Of a stretch of DNA of 5,164 nt, positions 1 to 5,164 are shown in pieces. How positions within the stretch are numbered: position 1 is the first letter of the stretch; each line of letters opens with the position of its first letter. The notes under the pieces are model-generated. The model made no database searches. It saw nothing but the letters and a program-made list of their open reading frames with translations, and was not told the origin of the DNA. The position numbers and the translations under genes are program-made. The stretch comes from Actinomycetota bacterium (GTDB taxonomy: Bacteria > Actinomycetota > Acidimicrobiia > Acidimicrobiales > CADCSY01), in NCBI GenBank assembly GCA_019348335.1, contig JAHWJR010000037.1:1-5164 (forward strand). Direction: 5' to 3'.

Positions 1-507
1 GGTGCGCAGCCGGGACCAGGTGGTGGCGAGCGCCTCGGGCAGGACCCGGGTCTCGGCCACCGTGGTCATGAAGTTGGTGTCACCGCTCCAGCGAGGCAGG
101 CAGTGCACGTGCAGGTGCCCGGGCATGCCGGCTCCCGCGGCCCGCCCCAGGTTGACGCCCACGTTGACGCCTTCGGGGTGGTAGGCCGCCTTCAAGGCGA
201 TGACCGCGGCGGTCAGCGCTCCCCACAGCTCGGCCCCCTCGGCGGCCTCGAGCGCCTCGAGCTCGCCGACGTGGCGGGTGGGCATGAGCATCAGGTGCCC
301 GGTCGTGTAGGGGAAGGCGTTGAGGATGGCGACGCTGGCCCTTCCCCGCCACAGCACGTAGGTGTCCTCGTCGGGCTCGTCGCTGGCCAGGATCCGGCAG
401 AACACGCAGTCGTCGCCGTCGGGGTCCTCGCCCTCGCCCGGGCCCTCGGCGGTGGCCGAGCCCACGTACTCGCCGCGCCAGCCCGCCCACAGGCGCTCGA
501 GCGACAC
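1..507 (-). CDS. HIT-family protein, Ap4A phosphorylase-like (3' end outside window)
   Basis: This is a histidine-triad nucleotide-binding protein. Relatives cleave dinucleoside polyphosphates such as Ap4A, a by-product of aminoacyl-tRNA synthetases, in the cytoplasm. The 169 codons seen run off the window edge. Residues 1-16 (SLERLWAGWRGEYVG) resemble the N-terminus of the actinobacterial Ap4A phosphorylase (Rv2613c type). A short acidic, glycine-rich linker follows. CVFC at 34-37 gives a zinc-type Cys-x2-Cys; His79 and His131 would be the other two ligands, as in zinc-binding HIT proteins. Asn63 and GHLMLMP at 70-76 fit the nucleotide pocket. The triad HLHVH is at 131-135, so the catalytic histidine is probably 133. 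The GTG at 507 was chosen because it lies 4 nt after the thrS stop and directly precedes the conserved N-terminus. No clear Shine-Dalgarno is present, which suggests translational coupling to thrS. The exact substrate (phosphorylase or hydrolase) cannot be fixed from sequence. Confidence 0.92.
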   Translation of the reverse strand, partial: MSLERLWAGWRGEYVGSATAEGPGEGEDPDGDDCVFCRILASDEPDEDTYVLWRGRASVAILNAFPYTTGHLMLMPTRHVGELEALEAAEGAELWGALTAAVIALKAAYHPEGVNVGVNLGRAAGAGMPGHLHVHCLPRWSGDTNFMTTVAETRVLPEALATTWSRLRT

Positions 508-511
508 GGCT

Positions 512-2458
512 TCAGACCCGCGTGCCCGTGACCTCGGCGGTCAGGCGGGCCACGAAGTCGTCGACGCCCACGCCCCGCTCGACCTCACCCTGCCTCCCGT
601 TGACCCCCACCGTGCCGCCGGCCACGTCGTCGTCACCGACCACGAGCACCCATGGCAGCTTCTCGAGCTTGGCCCGGCGGATCCGGGCCCCGAGGGGCTC
701 GTCGGCACCGACCTCCTCGACCCGGAACCCTGCGCCGCGCAACCGGGCGCCCACCTCGGTGGCGTAGGCGGCGTGGTCGTCGCGCACGGGCAGCACCCGC
801 ACCTGCACCGGTGCCAGCCAGGTCGGGAAGGCGCCGGCATAGTGCTCGAGCAGGATGGCGAAGAAGCGCTCCACCGAGCCGAACAGGGCGCGGTGGACCA
901 TGATGGGCCGGTGCCGGGCGTTGTCGGCCCCGACGTACTCGAGCCCGAAGCGCTGCGGCAGCTGGAAGTCGACCTGGATGGTCGAGAGCTGCCAGCGCCG
1001 GCCGATGGCGTCCCGCAGGTGCACGTCGATCTTGGGCCCGTAGAAGGCGCCGCCACCCTCGTCGACGTCGAAGCTGAGGGAGGTGCGCTCCAATGCCAAG
1101 CCCAGGGCCTCGGTGGCGGCCTTCCAGTCGTCGTCGGAGCCCACCGACTTCTCCTCGGGGCGGGTCGACAGCGTCGCCTCGAACTCCTCGAAACCGAAGG
1201 CCCGCAGCATCCGCAGCACGAAGTCGACCAGGGCGGTGATCTCCTCGACCGCCTGGTCGGGCGTGCAGAAGATGTGGCTGTCGTCCTGGTTGAACCCCCG
1301 GGCCCGCAGCAGCCCGTTGAGCACGCCCGAGCGCTCGTTGCGGTAGACGGTGGCGATCTCGAACAGCCGCAGCGGCAGCTCCCGGTACGACCGCTGGTTG
1401 CTGCGGTAGATCAGCACGTGGAACGGGCAGCTCATGGGCTTGGCGTAGTAGCGGGCGCCCTCCATCTCCATGGGCGGGTACATGCTCTCGGCGTAGAAGT
1501 CGAGGTGACCGCTGGTCTCCCACAACCCGCTGCGGGCGAGGTGGGGCGAGTAGGCGTACTGGTAGCCCGCCCGCTCGTGCTCGGCCCGGCTGAAGTCCTC
1601 CATGAGCTTGCGCACCATGGCCCCCTTGGGATGCCACACCACCAGGCCGGCGCCCAGCTCCTCGGGCATGGAGAACAGGTCGAGCTCGGTGCCGAGGCGC
1701 CGGTGGTTGCGTCGCTCGGCCTCCCGCAGCCGCTCGAGGTGGGCGTCGAGGGCCGCCTTGGACTCCCAGGCGGTGCCGTAGATCCGCTGGAGCATGGGCC
1801 GGCGCTCGTCACCGCGCCAGTAGGCGCCGGCCACCTTCTGGAGCTTGAAGTGGCCGAGCCGGCCGGTGGAGGGCACGTGGGGCCCGCGGCACAGGTCGAC
1901 GAAGCGCTCGGTGTTGCGGTAGGCGCTCACCTGGCCGCCGCCGGCGCCCTCGGACGGGTCGACGCCCTCGATGATCTCCCGCTTGTAGGGCTGGTCGGCG
2001 AACAGCTCCAACCCTTGGTCGCGATCGTGCTCCTCGCGCACGAAGGGCTGGTCCTCGGCCACGATCTCGCGCATGCGGGCCTCGATGCGCTCGAGGTCCT
2101 CGTCGGTGAAGGTGGCGCCCCCGGGGAGCTCGAAGTCGTAGTAGAAGCCGTCCTCGATCGGCGGCCCGATGGCGAACTTGGCGCCGGGGAACAAGTCGAG
2201 CACGGCCTGGGCCATCACGTGAGCGGTGGAGTGGCGCAGCACCTCCCGCCCCGCCTCCGAGCCGTCGGTGACCACGGCCACGGTGGCGCCGGACGGCAGG
2301 GGCACGGAGAGATCGACCTGCTGACCGTCGACGGTGGCGGCCACGGCGGCCTGGGCCAGCCGGCGGCCGATCTGGGCGGCCAGCTCGCCGGCGGTGGTGC
2401 CCGCCGGCACCTCACGGGCCGATCCGTCGGGGAGCGAGACGGTGATGGGCTCGGCCAT
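512..2458 (-). CDS. thrS: Threonyl-tRNA synthetase
   Basis: A class II aminoacyl-tRNA synthetase that charges tRNA-Thr with threonine using ATP in the cytoplasm and edits mischarged serine. Its 648 residues match the usual bacterial length (about 640). Domains in order: TGS at about 3-62; the editing domain with H76, H80, C190 and H194 (motifs HSTAH and CRGPH); the catalytic core at about 255-545; and the anticodon-binding domain at about 550-645. The catalytic zinc ligands are C344 (in MSCPFH), H395 (in DDSHIFC) and H522 (in MVHRALFG). Class II motif 2 is at 371-375 (VYRNE), and the motif 3 arginine is R531 in GSVERFF. No key residue is missing. The ATG at 2458 is the only sensible start: an in-frame TAG lies 9 nt upstream and the TGS domain begins at once. 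No well-spaced ribosome binding site is present; GGAGGG at 2477-2482 is 18 nt away. It sits 41 nt after the mshC-like gene and 4 nt before the HIT gene. Confidence 0.99.
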   Translation of the reverse strand: MAEPITVSLPDGSAREVPAGTTAGELAAQIGRRLAQAAVAATVDGQQVDLSVPLPSGATVAVVTDGSEAGREVLRHSTAHVMAQAVLDLFPGAKFAIGPPIEDGFYYDFELPGGATFTDEDLERIEARMREIVAEDQPFVREEHDRDQGLELFADQPYKREIIEGVDPSEGAGGGQVSAYRNTERFVDLCRGPHVPSTGRLGHFKLQKVAGAYWRGDERRPMLQRIYGTAWESKAALDAHLERLREAERRNHRRLGTELDLFSMPEELGAGLVVWHPKGAMVRKLMEDFSRAEHERAGYQYAYSPHLARSGLWETSGHLDFYAESMYPPMEMEGARYYAKPMSCPFHVLIYRSNQRSYRELPLRLFEIATVYRNERSGVLNGLLRARGFNQDDSHIFCTPDQAVEEITALVDFVLRMLRAFGFEEFEATLSTRPEEKSVGSDDDWKAATEALGLALERTSLSFDVDEGGGAFYGPKIDVHLRDAIGRRWQLSTIQVDFQLPQRFGLEYVGADNARHRPIMVHRALFGSVERFFAILLEHYAGAFPTWLAPVQVRVLPVRDDHAAYATEVGARLRGAGFRVEEVGADEPLGARIRRAKLEKLPWVLVVGDDDVAGGTVGVNGRQGEVERGVGVDDFVARLTAEVTGTRV

Positions 2459-2464
2459 CGCCCG

Positions 2465-2470
2465 ATGCTA
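2465..2470 (-). promoter_or_regulatory. Candidate -10 box for a leaderless thrS transcript
   Basis: On the minus strand TAGCAT fits the actinobacterial TANNNT -10 pattern and ends 6 nt before the thrS ATG, which would place transcription start at the A of the start codon. This would explain the missing Shine-Dalgarno. No convincing -35 element is visible, and the box includes the in-frame TAG, so chance is possible. Confidence 0.35.
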
Positions 2471-2495
2471 CCGGTGCCCTCCGGCCGGGGACCGG
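2471..2495 (-). other. Hairpin between the mshC-like gene and thrS
   Basis: CCGGT and ACCGG arms pair around an inner CCC/GGG, with one C-C mismatch and a 7-nt loop. It fills most of the 41-nt gap and includes the GGAGGG sequence. There is no following T-run, so it does not look like an intrinsic terminator. It may stabilise or partly separate the two messages, or simply reflect GC-rich sequence. Confidence 0.3.
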
Positions 2496-2499
2496 GGCT

Positions 2500-3621
2500 T
2501 TACTCCTGGGCCAGGTCGACGCCGAGCAGGGCGGCGCCGGCGCCCACGCCTCGCCCCGAGGAGGCGGCGTCGTCGAGGGCCGCCAGCGCCCGGGCGGTGT
2601 CGAGGTCGGCGTCGAGCGCGTCCCGCACCTCGTGCAGCCCGCCCTCACCGGGCCCGGCCACCCGCCACGCCTCGAGCCGGGCGGCCGCCGTGGCCAGGAG
2701 GGCGTCGCTCCACTCCCAGTCGCTGCGGTAGTGGTTGGCGAGCACGGCGAGGCGGATGGCGGCCGGCTCCCAGTCCTTGAGCAGGTCGCTCACGAAGACC
2801 AGGTTGCCCAGCGACTTCGACATCTTCTCGCCGCCGAGGCCGACCATCCCGGTGTGCATCCAGTGCCGCACGAAGGGCTCCCCGGTCACCGACTCCGACT
2901 GCGCCGCCTCGCACTCGTGGTGGGGGAAGACCAGGTCGCTCCCGCCCCCGTGCAGGTCGAGGGTGGTCCCGAGCTCCCGCAGCGCCAGTGCCGAGCACTC
3001 GATGTGCCATCCCGGCCGCCCGGGGCCCCACAGCGACTCCCACGCCGGCTCCCCCTCGTCCGAGGGTTGCCACAGCACGAAGTCGAGCGGGTGGCGCTTG
3101 TGGGGGTCGTCGGGGTTGCCGCCCCGCTCGGCGGCCAGCTCGAGCATCGTCGCCTCGTCGAGGTGCGACACCTGCCCGAAGCGGGGGAACGAGGAGACGT
3201 CGAAGTAGACGGCGCCACCGGCGCGGTAGGCGTGGTCGGCATCGAGGACCATCCCGATGAAGCCCCGGATGTCGGCGATGGCCGAGGTGGCCCGGGGCTC
3301 GCTGAAGCACGGCAACATGCCCAGGTCGCGCATGTCGCCCTGGAAGCGGGCCGTCTCTGCGGCAGCCAGGTCGAGGTAGTGCACCCCCAGCTCCTTGGCC
3401 TTGGCCAGCAGCGGGTCGTCGACGTCGGTGATGTTGCGCACCACCCGCGTCTCGTGGCCGAGGTCGCGCAGACGCCGTTGGAGGACGTCGTAGGCCAGGT
3501 AGGTGGCGGCGTGACCCAGGTGGGTGGAGTCGTAGGGGGTGATGCCGCAGACGTACATCGTCACCAGCGGCCCGGGCTCGAAGGCCACCACGTCCTGGCG
3601 GGCGGTGTCGAAGAGGTGCAC
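2500..3621 (-). CDS. mshC: Cysteine:GlcN-inositol ligase (MshC-like, CysRS paralogue)
   Basis: The predicted product joins cysteine to glucosaminyl-inositol via cysteinyl-AMP, the penultimate step of mycothiol synthesis. It is a class I synthetase-like protein of 373 residues. The nucleotide motif is HLGH (34-37) and KMSKS is at 266-270. Zinc ligands that also select cysteine are C25, C209, H234 and E238. The sequence CGITPYDSTHLGHAATY (25-41) follows the MshC form, whereas CysRS usually has CGPTVYD. The protein ends soon after the helical domain (GVDLAQE) and lacks the C-terminal anticodon-binding region of a roughly 460-residue CysRS; both points favour MshC. It is shorter than mycobacterial MshC (about 410), mainly at the N-terminus. 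The GTG at 3621 was chosen because it lies 10 nt after the npdG stop and just before the first strand (HLFDTA); nearby upstream codons offer no start. Its ribosome binding site is weak, so coupling to npdG is likely. A short CysRS is the alternative. Confidence 0.85.
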   Translation of the reverse strand: MHLFDTARQDVVAFEPGPLVTMYVCGITPYDSTHLGHAATYLAYDVLQRRLRDLGHETRVVRNITDVDDPLLAKAKELGVHYLDLAAAETARFQGDMRDLGMLPCFSEPRATSAIADIRGFIGMVLDADHAYRAGGAVYFDVSSFPRFGQVSHLDEATMLELAAERGGNPDDPHKRHPLDFVLWQPSDEGEPAWESLWGPGRPGWHIECSALALRELGTTLDLHGGGSDLVFPHHECEAAQSESVTGEPFVRHWMHTGMVGLGGEKMSKSLGNLVFVSDLLKDWEPAAIRLAVLANHYRSDWEWSDALLATAAARLEAWRVAGPGEGGLHEVRDALDADLDTARALAALDDAASSGRGVGAGAALLGVDLAQE

Positions 3622-3631
3622 GGTGACGGTG

Positions 3632-4300
3632 TCAGGCGCCGCCGTCGTCGTCGATGCCGGTGAGCTTGACGGCGACTCGGGTCTTGTACCGGCCGTTGAG
3701 CTGGAGCAGCACGGCGGCGAACGCCTCGATCGGCGCGGCGTTGGACAGGCCGCCGGCGTCGAGAGGCCGGAGCCCGGGGATGCGTCGCACCACCTCGGCG
3801 GTGGCCTCGGTGGCAGAGAGGTGGTCCGAGCAGATGAGCACGTCGGAGTCGATGGGATGGTCGATGCCGGCCAGCTCCCGAGCGGGCAGATGGTGGAAGG
3901 CGGCGGCCACGTAGGCCCCGGGTACCGCGGCCTGCACGTTGCCGGCCACCGAGCCCCGCGGCGGGACGAGGGGCTGGAACTCGTTGCCCACCTTGGCCAG
4001 GGCGTTGGCCATGGACACCACCGGCTTGCCGCGCAGCTGGCCCTCCACCGACGCGGCGGTGGTGGCGGCGGCCTCCCACGGCGTGGCGATGACCACGAGG
4101 TCGGCCTCGGCCGCCTGCTCGTTCTCGGCGCCGTCGATGAGCAGATCGTGATCGGGCCAGCGCCGGAGGAGGTCGTCACGAACTTCGAGGGCACGTGACT
4201 TCGACCGGGAGCCGACCACCACCTCGTAGCCCACCGAGGCGAGACGAGCGGCCAGGGCACGCCCGGCCGGACCTGTCCCTCCGAGAACGGCGATGCGCAC
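3632..4300 (-). CDS. npdG: NADPH-dependent F420 reductase (F420H2:NADP oxidoreductase)
   Basis: This cytoplasmic Rossmann enzyme transfers hydride between NADP(H) and coenzyme F420; in actinobacteria it is thought mainly to supply F420H2. The 222-residue product has the dinucleotide loop GGTGPAG at 7-13. S31 and R32 follow the second strand, which, with T9, is the NADP phosphate-binding pattern of archaeal Fno. The stretch GLRPLDAGGLSN (176-187) is a family hallmark, and NGRYKTRVAVKLTG (202-215) is typical of the bacterial NpdG group. The length matches the family (about 210-230). The start is GTG at 4300. An in-frame TAG only 9 nt upstream excludes a longer protein. No Shine-Dalgarno precedes the start, and the preceding TAGGCT suggests a leaderless message. 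It is the first gene of the minus-strand cluster and diverges from fabI. An NADP-reductase-like protein with no F420 role is possible but less likely. Confidence 0.93.
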   Translation of the reverse strand: MRIAVLGGTGPAGRALAARLASVGYEVVVGSRSKSRALEVRDDLLRRWPDHDLLIDGAENEQAAEADLVVIATPWEAAATTAASVEGQLRGKPVVSMANALAKVGNEFQPLVPPRGSVAGNVQAAVPGAYVAAAFHHLPARELAGIDHPIDSDVLICSDHLSATEATAEVVRRIPGLRPLDAGGLSNAAPIEAFAAVLLQLNGRYKTRVAVKLTGIDDDGGA

Positions 4301-4306
4301 CCGGGC

Positions 4307-4312
4307 AGCCTA
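4307..4312 (-). promoter_or_regulatory. Candidate -10 box for a leaderless npdG operon transcript
   Basis: TAGGCT on the minus strand fits TANNNT and ends exactly 6 nt before the npdG GTG, which would put transcription start at the start codon. The spacing is the same as in front of thrS, and neither gene has a Shine-Dalgarno. No clear -35 is seen. Confidence 0.45.
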
Positions 4313-4315
4313 ATG

Positions 4316-4327
4316 CGCCGGCCGGCG
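4316..4327. promoter_or_regulatory. 12-bp perfect palindrome between divergent promoters
   Basis: CGCCGGCCGGCG is a perfect inverted repeat lying upstream of both the npdG and the fabI -10 candidates. Its position suits a shared operator, but in DNA this rich in G and C such palindromes also arise by chance. No regulator family can be named from it. Confidence 0.25.
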
Positions 4328-4358
4328 ATGGCACCCCGGAGGGTCGGGACGGGGCCGC

Positions 4359-4364
4359 TAAGGT
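4359..4364 (+). promoter_or_regulatory. Candidate -10 box of the fabI promoter
   Basis: TAAGGT, within GCTAAGGTGCG, fits the actinobacterial TANNNT pattern and stands out as one of the few A/T-rich points in this region. Transcription would start near 4371 and give a leader of about 23 nt that holds the ribosome binding site. No convincing -35 hexamer lies at 16-19 nt upstream. Confidence 0.5.
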
Positions 4365-4368
4365 GCGG

Positions 4369-4386
4369 CCGAGTTCGATCGCTCGG
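4369..4386 (+). other. Small hairpin in the fabI leader
   Basis: CCGAG and CTCGG arms pair around an 8-nt loop containing the palindrome CGATCG. The right arm covers the first two bases of the GGAGG ribosome binding site. If transcription starts near 4371 the left arm would be partly lost, so the element may work as DNA or not at all. Confidence 0.25.
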
Positions 4387-4389
4387 AGG
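4385..4389 (+). promoter_or_regulatory. Ribosome binding site deciding the fabI start
   Basis: GGAGG lies 4 nt before the ATG at 4394. It supports this start over the in-frame ATG at 4313, which would add 27 residues with no family similarity and lies upstream of the likely promoter. Confidence 0.75.
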
Positions 4390-4393
4390 CGGC

Positions 4394-5161
4394 ATGCTCC
4401 TGGAAGGCAAGCGGGTCCTGGTCACCGGAGTGCTGACCGACGCGTCCATCGCCTACGCCGTGGCCGCCCGGGCCGCCGAGCAGGGGGCCGAGCTGGTGCT
4501 GACCGGCGCCGGCCGGGGCCTGCCGCTCACCCGGCGCACCGCCCGCAAGCTTCCGGGCGCTCCGCCGGTGCTCGAGCTCGACGTGAGCGACGCCGATCAT
4601 CTCTCCGCCCTGGCCCCGTCGCTGGAGGAGCTGGGCTGGGGCCGGGTCGACGGCGTGGTCCATGCCATCGGTTTCGCCCCCAAGGCCTGCCTCGGCTCCG
4701 GCATGTTCACCGCCGGCTGGGACGACGTGTCGGTGGCCCTGCAGGTTTCGGCCTACTCGCTCAAGGCGCTCACCGAAGCGGTGCTCCCCCTGCTGACCCG
4801 GGGAAGCAGTGTCGTGGGGCTCGACTTCGACGCCAGCGTGGCCTGGCCCGCCTACGACTGGATGGGCGTGGCCAAGGCGGCGTTCGAGTCGACGAGCCGC
4901 TACCTGGCACGGGACCTCGGCAGCCAGGGCATCCGGGTCAACCTGGTGGCCGCCGGGCCCATCCGCACCATGGCCGGCAAGTCGATCCCCGGCTTCGACA
5001 CCTTCGAGAAGGTGTGGACCGAGCGGGCCCCGCTGGGTTGGGACGTCGCCGACGCCGAGCCGGTGGCCCGCTCGTGCGTCGCCCTGCTGTCCGACTGGTT
5101 CCCGGCCACCACCGGAGAGATCGTCCACGTCGACGGCGGCTTCCACGCCGTGGGCGCCTGA
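4394..5161 (+). CDS. fabI: NADH-dependent enoyl-ACP reductase (FabI/InhA family)
   Basis: This short-chain-dehydrogenase-type enzyme reduces trans-2-enoyl-ACP, the last step of each fatty acid elongation cycle, in the cytoplasm. The 255-residue product has the FabI-type cofactor loop TGVLTDASIAYAVA (11-24), the acidic LDV at 62-64, and VVHAIGFAP at 88-96. The catalytic Tyr154 and Lys161 lie in PAYDWMGVAK. AAGPIRT (186-192) binds the cofactor pyrophosphate side, and the C-terminus GEIVHVDGG (241-249) is typical. Phe145 occupies the place of InhA Phe149, where E. coli FabI has tyrosine; several other segments also read like InhA. However, the substrate loop after AAGPIRT is about ten residues shorter than in InhA, as in ordinary FabI, and Ala91 replaces the usual serine (InhA Ser94). 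No fabG precedes it, unlike the mycobacterial mabA-inhA pair. The gene appears complete, with TGA three bases before the window end. Confidence 0.97.
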   Translation: MLLEGKRVLVTGVLTDASIAYAVAARAAEQGAELVLTGAGRGLPLTRRTARKLPGAPPVLELDVSDADHLSALAPSLEELGWGRVDGVVHAIGFAPKACLGSGMFTAGWDDVSVALQVSAYSLKALTEAVLPLLTRGSSVVGLDFDASVAWPAYDWMGVAKAAFESTSRYLARDLGSQGIRVNLVAAGPIRTMAGKSIPGFDTFEKVWTERAPLGWDVADAEPVARSCVALLSDWFPATTGEIVHVDGGFHAVGA

Positions 5162-5164
5162 GGG

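Noticed and set aside
80..490. A minus-strand 136-codon frame and a plus-strand frame (103-531) over the HIT gene.
   Set aside because: Both are Arg/Gly/Ala-rich shadow frames. The third minus-strand frame, starting at the GTG at 507, encodes the HIT protein with its zinc and histidine-triad motifs.
2471..2495. The hairpin after the mshC-like gene as an intrinsic terminator or a thrS T-box or tRNA-like operator.
   Set aside because: No U-run follows on the transcribed strand, and a 41-nt gap is far too short for a T-box or a tRNA-mimicking leader.
362..2731. A 789-codon open frame on the plus strand, antisense to thrS and part of the mshC-like gene.
   Set aside because: It mirrors thrS codons in very GC-rich DNA, has biased Gly/Leu/Val/Ala composition with no recognisable domain, and the minus strand encodes a complete ThrRS with every catalytic motif.
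4313..4393. An alternative ATG at 4313 that would extend FabI by 27 residues.
   Set aside because: It lacks a ribosome binding site, lies upstream of the likely -10 box, and the added residues have no FabI similarity; the ATG at 4394 has GGAGG 4 nt before it.
3622..4449. An upstream extension of the mshC-like frame, open to 4449, which would make a 649-residue protein.
   Set aside because: The extra part reads as Pro/Ser/Arg-rich low-complexity sequence and overlaps the whole npdG gene, which has clear family motifs. The MshC similarity begins at the GTG at 3621.
4358..5146. A 262-codon open frame antisense to fabI.
   Set aside because: It is a shadow of the fabI codons with no domain; FabI on the plus strand is complete with its catalytic Tyr and Lys.

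Overview
This window looks like ordinary core chromosome from a high-GC actinobacterium. The evidence is strong G/C bias at third codon positions, a mycothiol-ligase-like protein beside an NADPH:F420 oxidoreductase (thiol and cofactor systems typical of Actinobacteria), an InhA-like enoyl-ACP reductase, and the gene pair thrS followed by a HIT-family Ap4A-phosphorylase-like gene, an order also seen in Mycobacterium. The mixture suggests a deep-branching, non-mycobacterial lineage such as Acidimicrobiia, but that placement is inference. No mobile element, CRISPR array, tRNA or rRNA was seen.

Four genes lie on the minus strand and are read from right to left. They are npdG/fno (4300 to 3632), mshC-like (3621 to 2500), thrS (2458 to 512) and a HIT-family gene (507 to beyond position 1, cut by the window edge). 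Their gaps are 10, 41 and 4 nt, so they are probably one operon. An extra start of transcription may lie just before thrS. The fifth gene, an InhA/FabI-type enoyl-ACP reductase (4394 to 5161), is on the plus strand and diverges from npdG across a 93-nt intergenic region. That region carries a -10-like box for each direction and a perfect 12-bp palindrome between them. Its fabI side also holds a ribosome binding site and a small hairpin.

Functionally, the minus-strand genes combine redox cofactor chemistry (reduced F420 and NADP exchange), low-molecular-weight thiol synthesis (joining cysteine to glucosaminyl-inositol), threonyl-tRNA charging, and a protein that may degrade Ap4A, a by-product of aminoacyl-tRNA synthetases. 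The fabI product completes the fatty acid elongation cycle. I saw no undescribed system. The points worth a second look are a mixed FabI/InhA active site (Ala at the InhA Ser94 position, a short substrate loop), an N-terminally short MshC-like protein, and two start codons with an identically spaced -10-like hexamer that suggests leaderless transcription.
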